Positions 17,436 to 27,587 are shown, numbered from the stretch's first letter. The stretch: 49,400 bases of DNA from Stenotrophomonas sp. UBA2302 (GCA_002345545.1 DDVW01000053.1:147036-196435); one strand, 5' to 3'. The notes: generated by a model from the letters alone, not told the origin. Numbers and translations: made by a program.

Positions 17436-18410
17436 TTACGGGCGGCGCTCCAGCTCCTCGATATCCTTGGCCTTGGGCAACAGGTCCTGCTTGGTGACCC
17501 GCAGCGGCCCCATCGTCAGCAACGGGCAGGCGATCAGGATCGAGGACACGGTGCCGATCACCGCGCCGATCATCTGCGAGAGGGCCAGACCTTCAAGCGA
17601 GCCGCCACCGTAGAGGTACAGCGCCAGCACCGACAGGAAGAACACCAGCGAGGTGATGATGGTGCGCGACAGGGTCTGGTTGATCGAGCGGTTCATCACC
17701 TCCAGCGGCTCCACGCGCAGGCTGCGGAAGTTCTCGCGGACGCGGTCGAACACAACGATGGTGTCGTTGATCGAGAAGCCCATCACCGACAGCAGGCCCG
17801 CCAGCACGGTCAGGTCGAACTCGCGCCCGGTCAGCGAGAAGAACGCCGCCACGACCAGCACGTCGAACAGCGTGGTGATCGTCGCACTGACGGCGAACTT
17901 CAGCTCGAAGCGGAAGCCGATGTAGATCAGGAAGCCGATCATCACGAACAGCGCCGCGTACACGCCGTTCATCGCCAGTTCCTTGCCGACCTGCGGGCCG
18001 ACGAACTCGGTGCTCATGACCGTGGCTTTGTTGTCCGGCAACGAGACCGCCGCCAGCACCGCCTGTGCGGTCTGGTTGTTGGCCTCGCCGGCGCTGATGC
18101 CTTCGGGCACTTCCTGCGGCTGCAGGCGGATCAACAGGTCGCTGCCACTGCCAAAGCTCTGCACCTGGGCGCCGCCATAGCCAGCCGACTCCAGGTGTTC
18201 GCGTACCGCATCGACATCAGCGGAGGTTTCGAAGCGGACTTCCACCACCGTACCGCCGGTGAAATCCAGCGCGTAGTTGAAGCCCTTGACGGCGATCACC
18301 CCGACCGAGCCGATGAACATCAGCGCGGCGATGGCTACCGCCACCCAGCGCGTGCGCATGAAGTCGAACTGGGTGTCGTTCGGGATCAGATGCAACGGGA
18401 ACAGTTTCAT
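17436..18410 (-). CDS. secF: Protein translocase subunit SecF
   Basis: A 324-residue inner-membrane RND-type subunit that works with SecD to pull exported proteins through SecYEG using the proton gradient. It has one N-terminal membrane segment (about 24-44), a periplasmic P1-like domain, then five segments in the C-terminal half. Conserved elements include LDFTGGTVVEVRF, GFSINDTIVVFDRVREN and a terminal basic tail. It is 18 bases downstream of secD and is last in the operon, followed by a strong terminator. Confidence 0.96.
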   Translation of the reverse strand: MKLFPLHLIPNDTQFDFMRTRWVAVAIAALMFIGSVGVIAVKGFNYALDFTGGTVVEVRFETSADVDAVREHLESAGYGGAQVQSFGSGSDLLIRLQPQEVPEGISAGEANNQTAQAVLAAVSLPDNKATVMSTEFVGPQVGKELAMNGVYAALFVMIGFLIYIGFRFELKFAVSATITTLFDVLVVAAFFSLTGREFDLTVLAGLLSVMGFSINDTIVVFDRVRENFRSLRVEPLEVMNRSINQTLSRTIITSLVFFLSVLALYLYGGGSLEGLALSQMIGAVIGTVSSILIACPLLTMGPLRVTKQDLLPKAKDIEELERRP

Positions 18411-18428
18411 GTATTCGCTCTCTTCCCG

Positions 18429-20282
18429 TCAGATGGCCAGGGTCTTGAGTTTCTTGCGACGGCTGTACACAAGTACGGCCAGCGCACGCGACACGGTGAT
18501 GGCGGTGAACATCGAAGCGCAGATGCCCACGATCATCGTCACCGCAAAGCCCTTCAATGGGCCGGTACCGAATGCGTACAACGCCACGCCGGCGAGGATG
18601 CCGGTGATGTTGGCGTCAAGGATGGTGCCCGATGCCTTCTCGTAGCCGCCGGTGATCGCCGCCTTCGCCGGCAGGCCGATCCGCAGCTCTTCACGGATAC
18701 GCTCGTTGATCAGCACGTTGGCGTCCACCGACAGGCCGATCGACAGTGCCAATCCCGCGAAGCCCGGCAGGGTCATGGTCGCGCCGAACAGCGACATCAC
18801 CGCGATCACGATCAGCAGGTTGAACAACAGCGCCAGCGAGGTGATGACGCCGAACATGCGGTAGTACACGGTGAAGAACACCAGCGTGAACAGGAACGCA
18901 TACAGCACCGCGGTCACGCCACGTTCGACGTTCTCCGCACCCAGGCTGGGGCCGACGATCTTCTCTTCGACAAAGTCCATCGGCGCGGCCAGCGAACCGG
19001 CACGCAGCAGTTTGGCCAGGTTGTCGGCCTCGGTCTTCTCCAGCCCGGTGGTCTGGAAATTCTTGCCGAATACGCCATTGATGTTGGCAATGGAGATGAC
19101 TTCCTCCTTGACCCGGAAGCTGCGCACTTCCTTGCCATCGACCACCGTCACCTGCGGCACGCGCTCGGTGTAGACCACCGCCATCGGCTTGTTCACGTTG
19201 GCACTGGTGAAGTCGAACATGCGCTGGCCGCCGACGTTGTTCAGCGTCACGCTGACCGCCGGCATGCCGTTCTGGTCAGTGGCGACGCTGGCGGCCACCA
19301 TCTGGTCACCGGTCACGATCACGCGCTTGTTGAGCAGTACCGGGCCGCGGTTGTCACGCTGCTGGTAGACCTTGGCCTCCGGCGGAATGCGGCCGCTGGC
19401 GATGGCGTCCTGTGCATTGCCATCCACCACCGCACGGTATTCCAGGGTGGCGGTGGCACCGATCATGCGCTTGGCTTCGGCGGTGTCCTGCACGCCCGGC
19501 AGCTGCACCACCACGCGGTTCTCGCCCTGCCGCTGGATGATCGGCTCGGCCACGCCCAGCTCGTTCACACGGTTGCGCAAGGTGGCGATGTTCTGTTCGA
19601 TGGCGCCGCTGGCGATCTGCGCCACTTCGCTGTCGGGAACGGTCACTGTGATGCGTTTGTCGGACACTTCATAGCCCAGCGTCGGCTGCGCCTTGAACAG
19701 TGCTTCGCGCGCGGTACCCGCCGCGGTCTCCGGCGCCGACGGGCTCAGCGTGGCGACGATGGTGTTGTCGCCGCGACGTTCAACCGACTGGTAGGGAACC
19801 CGGGCATCCCGCAGGGTGACGCGGATGTCTTCGGAATAGGCTTCAAGCCGCTTGTCCAGCGCCGCCTTCTGGTCCACTTCCAGCACGAAGTGGACACCAC
19901 CCTGCAGGTCCAGGCCCAGCACCAGCGGCTTGCCGCCCAGGTTGCTGAGCCAGTCCGGCACCGTCGAGGCCAGGTTCAGGGCGACGGTGTAGTTTTCGCC
20001 CAGGCTCTTGCGCAGGGTGTCGTTGGCCGCGGTCTGCGCCTGCAGGCTGGGCAGGCGCACCATCATGCTCTCCCCCTCGCGGGCCACCGAGGTGGCCTCC
20101 ACGCCGGCACCGGCAAGCTCGGTCACGATCCTGTCACGCAAGGCGTCGTCGAGCTGGGCGCCACGGTTGGCGGTGATCTGTACGGAGGGGTCCTTCTGGT
20201 AGATGTTCGGCATCGCGTACAACGCGCTGACGGCCAGGACGACCAGGATCAGGAAGTACTTCCAGCGTGGAAATTCAAGCAT
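18429..20282 (-). CDS. secD: Protein translocase subunit SecD
   Basis: A 617-residue inner-membrane protein, the partner of SecF. It has an N-terminal membrane segment (YFLILVVLAVSALYAMP), a large periplasmic P1 region containing GLDLQGGVHFVLEVD, and five C-terminal membrane segments with LALSIGLSVDANVLINERIREE. Size matches E. coli SecD (615). It lies between yajC and secF, the standard order. Confidence 0.97.
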   Translation of the reverse strand: MLEFPRWKYFLILVVLAVSALYAMPNIYQKDPSVQITANRGAQLDDALRDRIVTELAGAGVEATSVAREGESMMVRLPSLQAQTAANDTLRKSLGENYTVALNLASTVPDWLSNLGGKPLVLGLDLQGGVHFVLEVDQKAALDKRLEAYSEDIRVTLRDARVPYQSVERRGDNTIVATLSPSAPETAAGTAREALFKAQPTLGYEVSDKRITVTVPDSEVAQIASGAIEQNIATLRNRVNELGVAEPIIQRQGENRVVVQLPGVQDTAEAKRMIGATATLEYRAVVDGNAQDAIASGRIPPEAKVYQQRDNRGPVLLNKRVIVTGDQMVAASVATDQNGMPAVSVTLNNVGGQRMFDFTSANVNKPMAVVYTERVPQVTVVDGKEVRSFRVKEEVISIANINGVFGKNFQTTGLEKTEADNLAKLLRAGSLAAPMDFVEEKIVGPSLGAENVERGVTAVLYAFLFTLVFFTVYYRMFGVITSLALLFNLLIVIAVMSLFGATMTLPGFAGLALSIGLSVDANVLINERIREELRIGLPAKAAITGGYEKASGTILDANITGILAGVALYAFGTGPLKGFAVTMIVGICASMFTAITVSRALAVLVYSRRKKLKTLAI

Positions 20283-20339
20283 TGCGAGGTCCTGCGCAGC
20301 ACCTGGACGGCGCCACGATGTGACGGAAAGGGATCAAGC

Positions 20340-20669
20340 TCAGGCTGCGGACTTCAGCGTGCCCTTGGGCAGGACGTTGCCGATGGCGGCCTTCTGCACG
20401 CGGATGCGCACGTTGTCGGCCACTTCCACGGTGATGAAGTTGTCGCCGATCTCGGTCACCACGCCGGCGATACCACCGGAGGTCAGCACCTCGTCACCCT
20501 TGGAGATCTTCTCCAGCATCGCCTTGTGTTCCTTCTGGCGCTTCATCTGCGGGCGGATCATCACGAAGTACATGACCGCGATCAGGGCGATCGGCAGCAG
20601 GAAGGTGCTTATGCCCGGGGCGGCCGGAGCGGCCTGGGCGACGGGGAGCAGGATGGCCATCAGATTCAT
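20340..20669 (-). CDS. yajC: Preprotein translocase subunit YajC
   Basis: A 109-residue single-span inner-membrane protein of the holotranslocon. It has the hydrophobic segment LLPIALIAVMYFVMIRPQ followed by the conserved cytoplasmic KRQKEHKAMLEKISKGDEVLTSGGI. It lies between tgt and secD as in most gammaproteobacteria. Two nearby Met codons are possible starts. Confidence 0.96.
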   Translation of the reverse strand: MNLMAILLPVAQAAPAAPGISTFLLPIALIAVMYFVMIRPQMKRQKEHKAMLEKISKGDEVLTSGGIAGVVTEIGDNFITVEVADNVRIRVQKAAIGNVLPKGTLKSAA

Positions 20670-20792
20670 CAGTCAATTCCTTGGTGTTGGGCGGCCCCGT
20701 CGGCGTTGGCCGGAAGGTCACCGCGAAACGGGGTCAGCCGTGAAGTATGCCACGGCCTCCGGGAACGCGTCCCGGGCCGGCCCATTGTGTGG

Positions 20793-21947
<1,155 letters not shown>

Positions 21948-22006
21948 TCAGTTGCGGCAATTGTCGCGGATATGGGACAGCAGGGCGAACCCGCAGCCGC
22001 CTGCGC

Positions 22007-23005
22007 TCAATCTGCGAAGCGTACCGGCGCCGGATCGTGCCAGGCCAGTCCGATCTCGCTGCCAACTTCCGGCAGCGGCCCGGAAGCAAAATCCAGCTCC
22101 AGCCGCTCGCCGTCCGGCAGCTCCACCCAGCCGCAGCTGCCCGGGCCGCGGAACACGACCGCCGTCACCCTGGCCCGCAGCAACGAGGCCGGATCCGGGC
22201 GCAGGCTCTCCGGCCGCACCAGCACGCGACCTTCCCCTGCGCCCAGCTGTGCGGCGGAAACCACCGTGCCACGGCCGATGAAGCCGGCCACCAGCGGATC
22301 GGCCGGCGACCGGTACAGGACGGTGGCGCTGTCCCACTGCAACAGGCGCCCCTGGTGCATCACGCCGATGCGATCGGCCATCGCGAACGCCTCACCCTGG
22401 TCGTGGGTGACCATCAACACGGTGGTGCGGGTGGCCTTGAGCAGTTCGCGCAGCTCGCCGGCCAGCCGCTGCCGTGTATCCACGTCGAGGTTGGAAAACG
22501 GCTCATCCAGCAACAGCAGCTCCGGCGACGGCGCCAATGCCCGCGCCAGTGCCACGCGCTGTTGCTGGCCACCAGACAGCTCATGCGGGTAGCGCGCCTC
22601 CAGCCCCTCCAGCCCGACCTGCTGGAGCAGCGCCTGCACCCGCGCCTGGCGCTGCGCGCGTGGCAGGGCGCGCAGGCCGAAGGCCACATTCGCCTCCACA
22701 TCCAGATGTGGAAACAGTGCGTAATCCTGGAACATCAGCCCCACCCGGCGCTGTTCGGCCGGCAGCGAGCGTTTTGCGCTCGCGAGGTCGTGCCCGGCCA
22801 GCACGATGCGGCCCTGCTGCAACGGCTCAAAACCGGCAATGGCGCGCAACACTGTGGTTTTGCCGCAGCCCGAAGCCCCCAGCAGGCAGCCGATCTCACC
22901 CTGCCCGAGCTGCAGCGACAGCCCGTCGACCACGCGCTTGAAGCCTCCCGCCCCGTGGTAGCCGAGTTGCAGGTCCTGCAGCAGCAACTGCGTATCAGCG
23001 TGCAT
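22007..23005 (-). CDS. fbpC: Ferric iron ABC transporter, ATP-binding protein
   Basis: A 332-residue ATPase with Walker A GASGCGKTT, signature LSGGQQQR, Walker B LLLLDEPFSNLD, and a roughly 100-residue C-terminal TOBE-like regulatory domain, as in FbpC. It powers uptake through the two-domain permease encoded just upstream. The start ATG at 23005 overlaps the permease stop by 11 bases; a GTG at 23032 would give a longer overlap. Substrate assignment comes from the neighbours. Confidence 0.88.
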   Translation of the reverse strand: MHADTQLLLQDLQLGYHGAGGFKRVVDGLSLQLGQGEIGCLLGASGCGKTTVLRAIAGFEPLQQGRIVLAGHDLASAKRSLPAEQRRVGLMFQDYALFPHLDVEANVAFGLRALPRAQRQARVQALLQQVGLEGLEARYPHELSGGQQQRVALARALAPSPELLLLDEPFSNLDVDTRQRLAGELRELLKATRTTVLMVTHDQGEAFAMADRIGVMHQGRLLQWDSATVLYRSPADPLVAGFIGRGTVVSAAQLGAGEGRVLVRPESLRPDPASLLRARVTAVVFRGPGSCGWVELPDGERLELDFASGPLPEVGSEIGLAWHDPAPVRFAD

Positions 23006-24653
23006 GTTCCGTCCCGTAAGCGGTGCCGGCACGCGCCAGCAGGATCACCGGCACCAGGCCGCTGGCCACGATCAACAAGGCCGCCACGGCGCCCTCCTCA
23101 TAGGTTCCCCGCGCCGCCTCGGCATACAGCCAGGTGGCGAGGGTTTCAAAATTCATGGGCCGCAGCACCAGTGTGGCCGACAGTTCTTTCATCGTATCGA
23201 CGAACACCAGCAAGGCCGCCGCCGCCAGTGCCGGCCGCAACAGCGGCAGATGCACCCGCCGCAGCATGCCGCCCGGCCCTTCCCCCAGATTGGCCGCCGC
23301 CTGGTCCAGCGAAGTCGGGATACGCGCCAGACCCGAATCGATGCCGCCCACCGACACCGCGAGGAAACGCAGCGTGTAGGCCAGCACCAGCACCGTCACC
23401 GAGCCCATCAACAGCATCTGCGGCTGACCACCCAGTGCCACCCAGCTGCGGCTGAGCAGCGCATCCAGTCCGCCCAGCGGCAGCAGCAGGCCGATGGCCA
23501 GCACCGTGCCGGGAATGGCATAACCAAGCGTGGCGATACGGTTGCTGGCGGTGGCCAGTGTGCGACCGGGACGCGTCTGCGCCAGCCGCAGTGCCCATGC
23601 CACCAGCAGGCCCAGCACCATCGCCACCGCCGTGGCCAGCAAAGCCACCCGCAGCGTGTTCCACAACGCCACCAGCAGCTGCGGCGAGAAGCCGGCGGCC
23701 TGCAGGCGCGCCACCGCCTCCCACAGCAGATATGCCATCGGCACGATGAAACCCACCAGCACCGGCAACGCTCCCAGCGCGAAAGCCAGCAACGCCTTGC
23801 CGCCATGCAGCTGCTGCGGCTGCATCGGCCGCGGCCGCAGCACGCTGGCAAAGCGCTGCCGCCGTCGCCCGTGACGCTCCAGCCACAGCAGCAGAGCCAC
23901 CAGCGCCAGCATCGCCAAGGCGATCTGTGCCGCGCCGGCCAGATCGCCACGGCTGACCCAAGTGGTGTAGATCGACACGGTCAGCGTCTGCACGCCGAGG
24001 AATTCGGAGGCGCCGATGTCGTTGAGCGTTTCCAGCAGTGCCAGCGCCACGCCCACCGCGATGGCCGGCCGCGCCAGCGGCAATGCCACCCGCCAGAACA
24101 CCTGCCACGGCGTCGCCCCGAGGCTGCGCGCCGCTTCCAGCAGGCCGGCGGCCTGGGTCATGAACAGTGCGCGCGTGGTCAGGTAGACATAGGGATACAG
24201 CACGAATCCCAGCAGCACGATGCAGCCGGCCAGATGGCGGATATCAGGCAGGCGGAACTGGCGCGGGCTGTCATAGCCCAGCAGATCGCGGATCAGCCCC
24301 TGCACCGGCCCCAGCGGGTGCAGCACATCCAGATAGGCGAACGCGGCGATATAGGCCGGCACCGCCAAGGGCAGCAGCAGCGCCCATGCCAGCACCCGCC
24401 GCCCGGGAAACGCGAAGGCGGTCACCAGCCAGGCACTGCCGGTTCCCAGCAGTCCCACCAGCACGCCAACCCCCAGCAACAGCACCACGGTGTTGAGCAG
24501 CGATACCGGCAACACATGGGTCCACAGATGCCCCCACAGGCCGCCACTGCCCTCCGCCGCCGCCGCCGCCCACGCCAGCCCCAGCACCGGCGCCAGCATC
24601 ACCGCCGCCACCACTACCGCTCCTGCCAGCCACGGATTCCACCGCCAGACCAT
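22995..24653 (-). CDS. fbpB: Ferric iron ABC transporter, fused permease
   Basis: A 552-residue inner-membrane permease with two tandem BPD-type permease domains (about 12 membrane segments), the FbpB/SfuB layout. Each half has an EAA-like loop: EAARSLGATPWQVFWRVALP in the first and QAAANLGEGPGGMLRRVHLP in the second. It is between the binding-protein and ATPase genes. The N terminus is short and directly hydrophobic, and ATG 24653 has a purine-rich upstream sequence. Confidence 0.88.
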   Translation of the reverse strand: MVWRWNPWLAGAVVVAAVMLAPVLGLAWAAAAAEGSGGLWGHLWTHVLPVSLLNTVVLLLGVGVLVGLLGTGSAWLVTAFAFPGRRVLAWALLLPLAVPAYIAAFAYLDVLHPLGPVQGLIRDLLGYDSPRQFRLPDIRHLAGCIVLLGFVLYPYVYLTTRALFMTQAAGLLEAARSLGATPWQVFWRVALPLARPAIAVGVALALLETLNDIGASEFLGVQTLTVSIYTTWVSRGDLAGAAQIALAMLALVALLLWLERHGRRRQRFASVLRPRPMQPQQLHGGKALLAFALGALPVLVGFIVPMAYLLWEAVARLQAAGFSPQLLVALWNTLRVALLATAVAMVLGLLVAWALRLAQTRPGRTLATASNRIATLGYAIPGTVLAIGLLLPLGGLDALLSRSWVALGGQPQMLLMGSVTVLVLAYTLRFLAVSVGGIDSGLARIPTSLDQAAANLGEGPGGMLRRVHLPLLRPALAAAALLVFVDTMKELSATLVLRPMNFETLATWLYAEAARGTYEEGAVAALLIVASGLVPVILLARAGTAYGTEHAR

Positions 24654-24675
24654 CCATCAACATCCTGTGAAACGA

Positions 24676-24707
24676 CAGGCCGGCACCCTTTTCCGGGTAC
24701 CGGCCTG
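24676..24707 (-). promoter_or_regulatory. Hairpin between fbpA and fbpB
   Basis: A 13-base stem with one mismatch (CAGGCCGGCACCC / GGGTACCGGCCTG), with a six-base loop, fills the gap after the binding-protein stop. Such stems often protect the upstream message from 3' decay or attenuate read-through, giving more binding protein than permease. No T-run follows, so full termination is unlikely. Confidence 0.55.
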
Positions 24708-24722
24708 GCGGAAAACCATGCC

Positions 24723-25787
24723 TCAGTTGTCGAAGCCGACCTTGTCGACCAGCTCGCTGGCCTGCTTGCGGTTGGCCACCACCTCGGCCAACGGCAGCGG
24801 ATCGACCGTCATCGGCCCGAAGCTTGCCACCACCGGGTCCAGTTCCACACCGGCCTTCACCGGGTATTCGTAGTTGGCACGTGCGTACAGGCTCTGCGAG
24901 CTGTCGCTGACCAGATACTCCAGCAGCTTGACCGCATTGTCGCGGTTGGGCGCATGCCGGGCGATGGCGGCGCCGGAGATGTTGACGTGGGTACCGCCAC
25001 CATTGGCGAACACCGGCCGCACCACCTGGATGGCATCGCCCCAGGCGCGCTGTTCCGAACCTTCCTCGGCATTCTTCATGCGGCCGACGTAATAGGCATT
25101 GGCGATGCCGATATCGCAGATGCCGGCAAGGATGTCGCGGGCGACGTCACGGTCACCACCGGCGGCCTTGCGCGCCAGGTTGGCCTTGACCCCGCGCAGC
25201 CACGCCTCGGTCTTTTCCGCACCGTCATGGGCGATCAGCGCCGCGAACAGGCTGGTGTTGTACGGATGCTGGCCGGAACGGATGCATACCCGCCCCTTCC
25301 ACTTCGGATCCGCCAGGTCCTGGTAGGTGAAGCCGTCCAGCTTCAGGTCCTTGTCGGCATACAGCACGCGGTCGCGCAGCGACAGCGCGAACCACTGGCC
25401 TTCAGGTGAACGCAGGTGCGCCGGGATGGCGGCATCGAGCACCGCCGACTGCACCGCCTGGGTGTGGCCGGCTTCGACGACGTCGAGCAGGCGGCCGGTA
25501 TCCACGGTCATCAGCACATCGGCCGGCGAGCGCTCGCCTTCGGCCGCCAGACGCTCGGTCAGGCCGTCCTTGAGCAACACGGTATTGACCTTGATGCCGG
25601 TGTCCTGGGTGAACGCATCCAGCAGCGGCTGCACCAGCCCCGGCTCGCGCGTGGTGTAGAGATTGACCTCGCCCGCCGTGGCGGTAGCGGCGGGAGCCGT
25701 GCTGTCACCGGTCTTGGCGCAGGCGCCCAGCAGCAAAAGGGAGCACAAGGCGGCCAGATGGCCGGCGGCGCACTTCGGATGGCGCAT
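24723..25787 (-). CDS. fbpA: Ferric iron-binding lipoprotein (FbpA-like)
   Basis: A 354-residue substrate-binding protein. A lipoprotein signal peptide ends LLLLGAC (Cys23), so it is lipid-anchored rather than freely periplasmic as in Neisseria FbpA. The mature part starts EVNLYTTREPGLVQPLLDAF. The tandem tyrosines Y232-Y233 (NAYYVGRM), which bind Fe3+ in this family, are present. The start at 25787 has a good ribosome-binding site (CGGAG). A Fur-box match lies 51 bases upstream. Confidence 0.88.
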   Translation of the reverse strand: MRHPKCAAGHLAALCSLLLLGACAKTGDSTAPAATATAGEVNLYTTREPGLVQPLLDAFTQDTGIKVNTVLLKDGLTERLAAEGERSPADVLMTVDTGRLLDVVEAGHTQAVQSAVLDAAIPAHLRSPEGQWFALSLRDRVLYADKDLKLDGFTYQDLADPKWKGRVCIRSGQHPYNTSLFAALIAHDGAEKTEAWLRGVKANLARKAAGGDRDVARDILAGICDIGIANAYYVGRMKNAEEGSEQRAWGDAIQVVRPVFANGGGTHVNISGAAIARHAPNRDNAVKLLEYLVSDSSQSLYARANYEYPVKAGVELDPVVASFGPMTVDPLPLAEVVANRKQASELVDKVGFDN

Positions 25788-25837
25788 GAAATTCTCCGGG
25801 TTGGTCATACGGACTCGCCGGCAAGGCCGGCAATGAA

Positions 25838-25856
25838 GATGGGAATCTATCTCATT
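25838..25856 (-). promoter_or_regulatory. Fur box upstream of fbpA
   Basis: On the minus strand this reads AATGAGATAGATTCCCATC. It matches the palindromic Fur-type consensus AATGAGAATGATTCTCATT at 15 of 19 positions by my count. It sits 51 bases before the fbpA start, where it would block the promoter when iron is plentiful. Supports a ferric iron role for fbpABC. Confidence 0.7.
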
Positions 25857-25889
25857 TGCGATTTTCATGCACGCTTTGTGCGCGCCCGC

Positions 25890-26942
25890 TTACTCCGCCG
25901 GCCCGGGAAACAGCAGCATCGCATCGCCGTAGCTGAAGAAGCGGTACTGCTGCGCAATCGCATGCGCATAGGCCTCGAACACCCGGTCCTTGCCGGCGAA
26001 CGCGCTGATCATCATCAGCAAGGTGCTCTCCGGCAGATGGAAGTTGGTGACCATCGCATCGACGCTGCGGATGCGGTAACCCGGGGTGATGAAGATCTGC
26101 GTTTCCCCCGCGAACGGCTGCAGCTCGCCGTCGGGCATCGCCTCGCTTTTACGCCAGGCACTTTCCAGCGCCCGCACCACGGTGGTGCCGACCCCGATCA
26201 CACGGCCGCCGGCGGCACGGGTGCGACGCACCTGTTCAACCAGTTCGGCACCGACGTTGAGCCATTCGCGGTGCATCACGTGGTGGCTCAGGTCGTCCAC
26301 CCGCACCGGCTGGAAGGTGCCCGCGCCCACATGCAGGGTGACATGGCCGAACTGCACGCCGCGCTCACGCAGCTGTGCCAGCAGCGGTTCGTCAAAATGC
26401 AGGCCGGCGGTCGGTGCGGCCACTGCGCCCACCTGCCGGGCGAACACGGTCTGGTAGCGTTCGCGGTCGTCGGCGCCGGGCTCACGATGGATGTAGGGCG
26501 GCAGCGGCAGCCGGCCCTCGCGTACCAGCCAGGTTTCCAGCGGCTCGGCAAGGTCGAAACGCAGCACGTAGAACTCGCCATCGCGGCCCAGCACCTCCGC
26601 CTCGCCACCGGCATCGAGCGTGATGCGGCTGCCCGGTTTGGGAGATTTGCTGGCGCCGATCTGCGCGCGCGCCTGCTGCGCGCCGAGCAGGCGCTCGATC
26701 AGGATCTCGACCCGCCCGCCGGTGGCCTTCTGCCCGAACAACCGCGCCGGAATCACCCGGGTGTCGTTGAACACCAGCAGGTCGCCGGGTTGCAGCAGCT
26801 GCGGTAGATCGCGCACATGGCGGTCATCGAACGTCGCCGGGGCCGGCGGCACCAGCAGCAGGCGACTGGCCGAACGCTCGGCCAACGGCGCCTGGGCGAT
26901 CAGCGCCTCGGGCAGGTCGTAGTGGAAATCGGACTTTTTCAA
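25890..26942 (-). CDS. queA: S-adenosylmethionine:tRNA ribosyltransferase-isomerase
   Basis: A 350-residue enzyme adding the epoxycyclopentanediol moiety of SAM to preQ1 in tRNA, the step after Tgt. Typical motifs include DFHYDLPEALIAQAPLAERSASRLL (split across the N terminus), NDTRVIPARLFG and VGAVAAPTAGLHFD. There is no usable ATG. TTG at 26942 aligns with the family N terminus, and a TTG at 26966 is the alternative. A TACAAT hexamer places a possible transcription start near 26966, which favours 26942. Confidence 0.93.
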   Translation of the reverse strand: MKKSDFHYDLPEALIAQAPLAERSASRLLLVPPAPATFDDRHVRDLPQLLQPGDLLVFNDTRVIPARLFGQKATGGRVEILIERLLGAQQARAQIGASKSPKPGSRITLDAGGEAEVLGRDGEFYVLRFDLAEPLETWLVREGRLPLPPYIHREPGADDRERYQTVFARQVGAVAAPTAGLHFDEPLLAQLRERGVQFGHVTLHVGAGTFQPVRVDDLSHHVMHREWLNVGAELVEQVRRTRAAGGRVIGVGTTVVRALESAWRKSEAMPDGELQPFAGETQIFITPGYRIRSVDAMVTNFHLPESTLLMMISAFAGKDRVFEAYAHAIAQQYRFFSYGDAMLLFPGPAE

Positions 26943-26972
26943 AGCCGGAACGTCGTGCGGGAACAACCGGTG

Positions 26973-26978
26973 ATTGTA
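26973..26978 (-). promoter_or_regulatory. Candidate -10 box (TACAAT) for queA
   Basis: TACAAT on the minus strand lies just upstream of the two TTG codons. No good -35 was found at 16-18 bases. If used, the transcript would begin near 26966, leaving about 24 bases before the preferred start. Confidence 0.35.
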
Positions 26979-27037
26979 GCGCCCATGCGTCTTTCAACCG
27001 GCATGCACGCCTGTTCCCGTCCCGCTGCCCGGCCTGC

Positions 27038-27484
27038 TCAGCGCTCGAATTTGGTCGACAGGATGATCGCGCTGGTGGTCCGCTCCACGCCGTCGATGGC
27101 GCCGATGGCGTCAGTCACCACATCCATCTGGCTGACCCCACCCACCACTACCATCGCGATCAGATCGTGGTTGCCGCTGACCGAATGCAGGCTGCGCACC
27201 TCCGGGATATCGCGCAACGCCTTGACCACGGCGGCCATCTTCTTCGGCAGCACGGTGATCAGCACGTGCGCACGCACCTGGCCCTGCTCGTAGTCCTCGT
27301 GGGTGCGCACGGTGTAACCGGCGATCACGCCCTGCTGTTCCAGACGGTCGATGCGGCTCTGCACGGTGGTACGCGACAGCCCCAGCCGGCGGGCGATCTG
27401 CGCGGTGGAGGCGCGCGCATCCTCGCGCAGTACGGACAACAGGCGCTCATCGGCGGGAGAAATATTCACATTGCTTACCAGCAT
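27038..27484 (-). CDS. Lrp/AsnC-family regulator
   Basis: A 148-residue transcription regulator. It has an N-terminal HTH (about 8-58: ADERLLSVLREDARASTAQIARRLGLSRTTVQSRI) and a C-terminal ligand-binding/dimerisation RAM domain ending with TTSAIILSTKFER. It is divergent from a class III aminotransferase gene, and Lrp-type proteins commonly control adjacent amino-acid genes. The ATG at 27484 is used; a GTG five codons later is also possible. The effector amino acid is unknown. Confidence 0.9.
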   Translation of the reverse strand: MLVSNVNISPADERLLSVLREDARASTAQIARRLGLSRTTVQSRIDRLEQQGVIAGYTVRTHEDYEQGQVRAHVLITVLPKKMAAVVKALRDIPEVRSLHSVSGNHDLIAMVVVGGVSQMDVVTDAIGAIDGVERTTSAIILSTKFER

Positions 27485-27498
27485 CGTCGATTCGACGA
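27484..27498. promoter_or_regulatory. Inverted repeat TCGTCGA-T-TCGACGA, candidate regulator site
   Basis: A perfect 7-1-7 palindrome at the regulator's own start, in the 103-base region shared with the divergent aminotransferase gene. It may be an Lrp-family operator for autoregulation. Further AT-rich sequence with a TATAGA -10-like hexamer lies before the aminotransferase gene. Confidence 0.4.
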
Positions 27499-27587
27499 AA
27501 TTACCCGAAAAACCGTCGAGATCACAGCTGCCATATGTCCAGAATCTCCAGATAATGGGTATAGACAAGTTACTTCTGGAGATGAGC

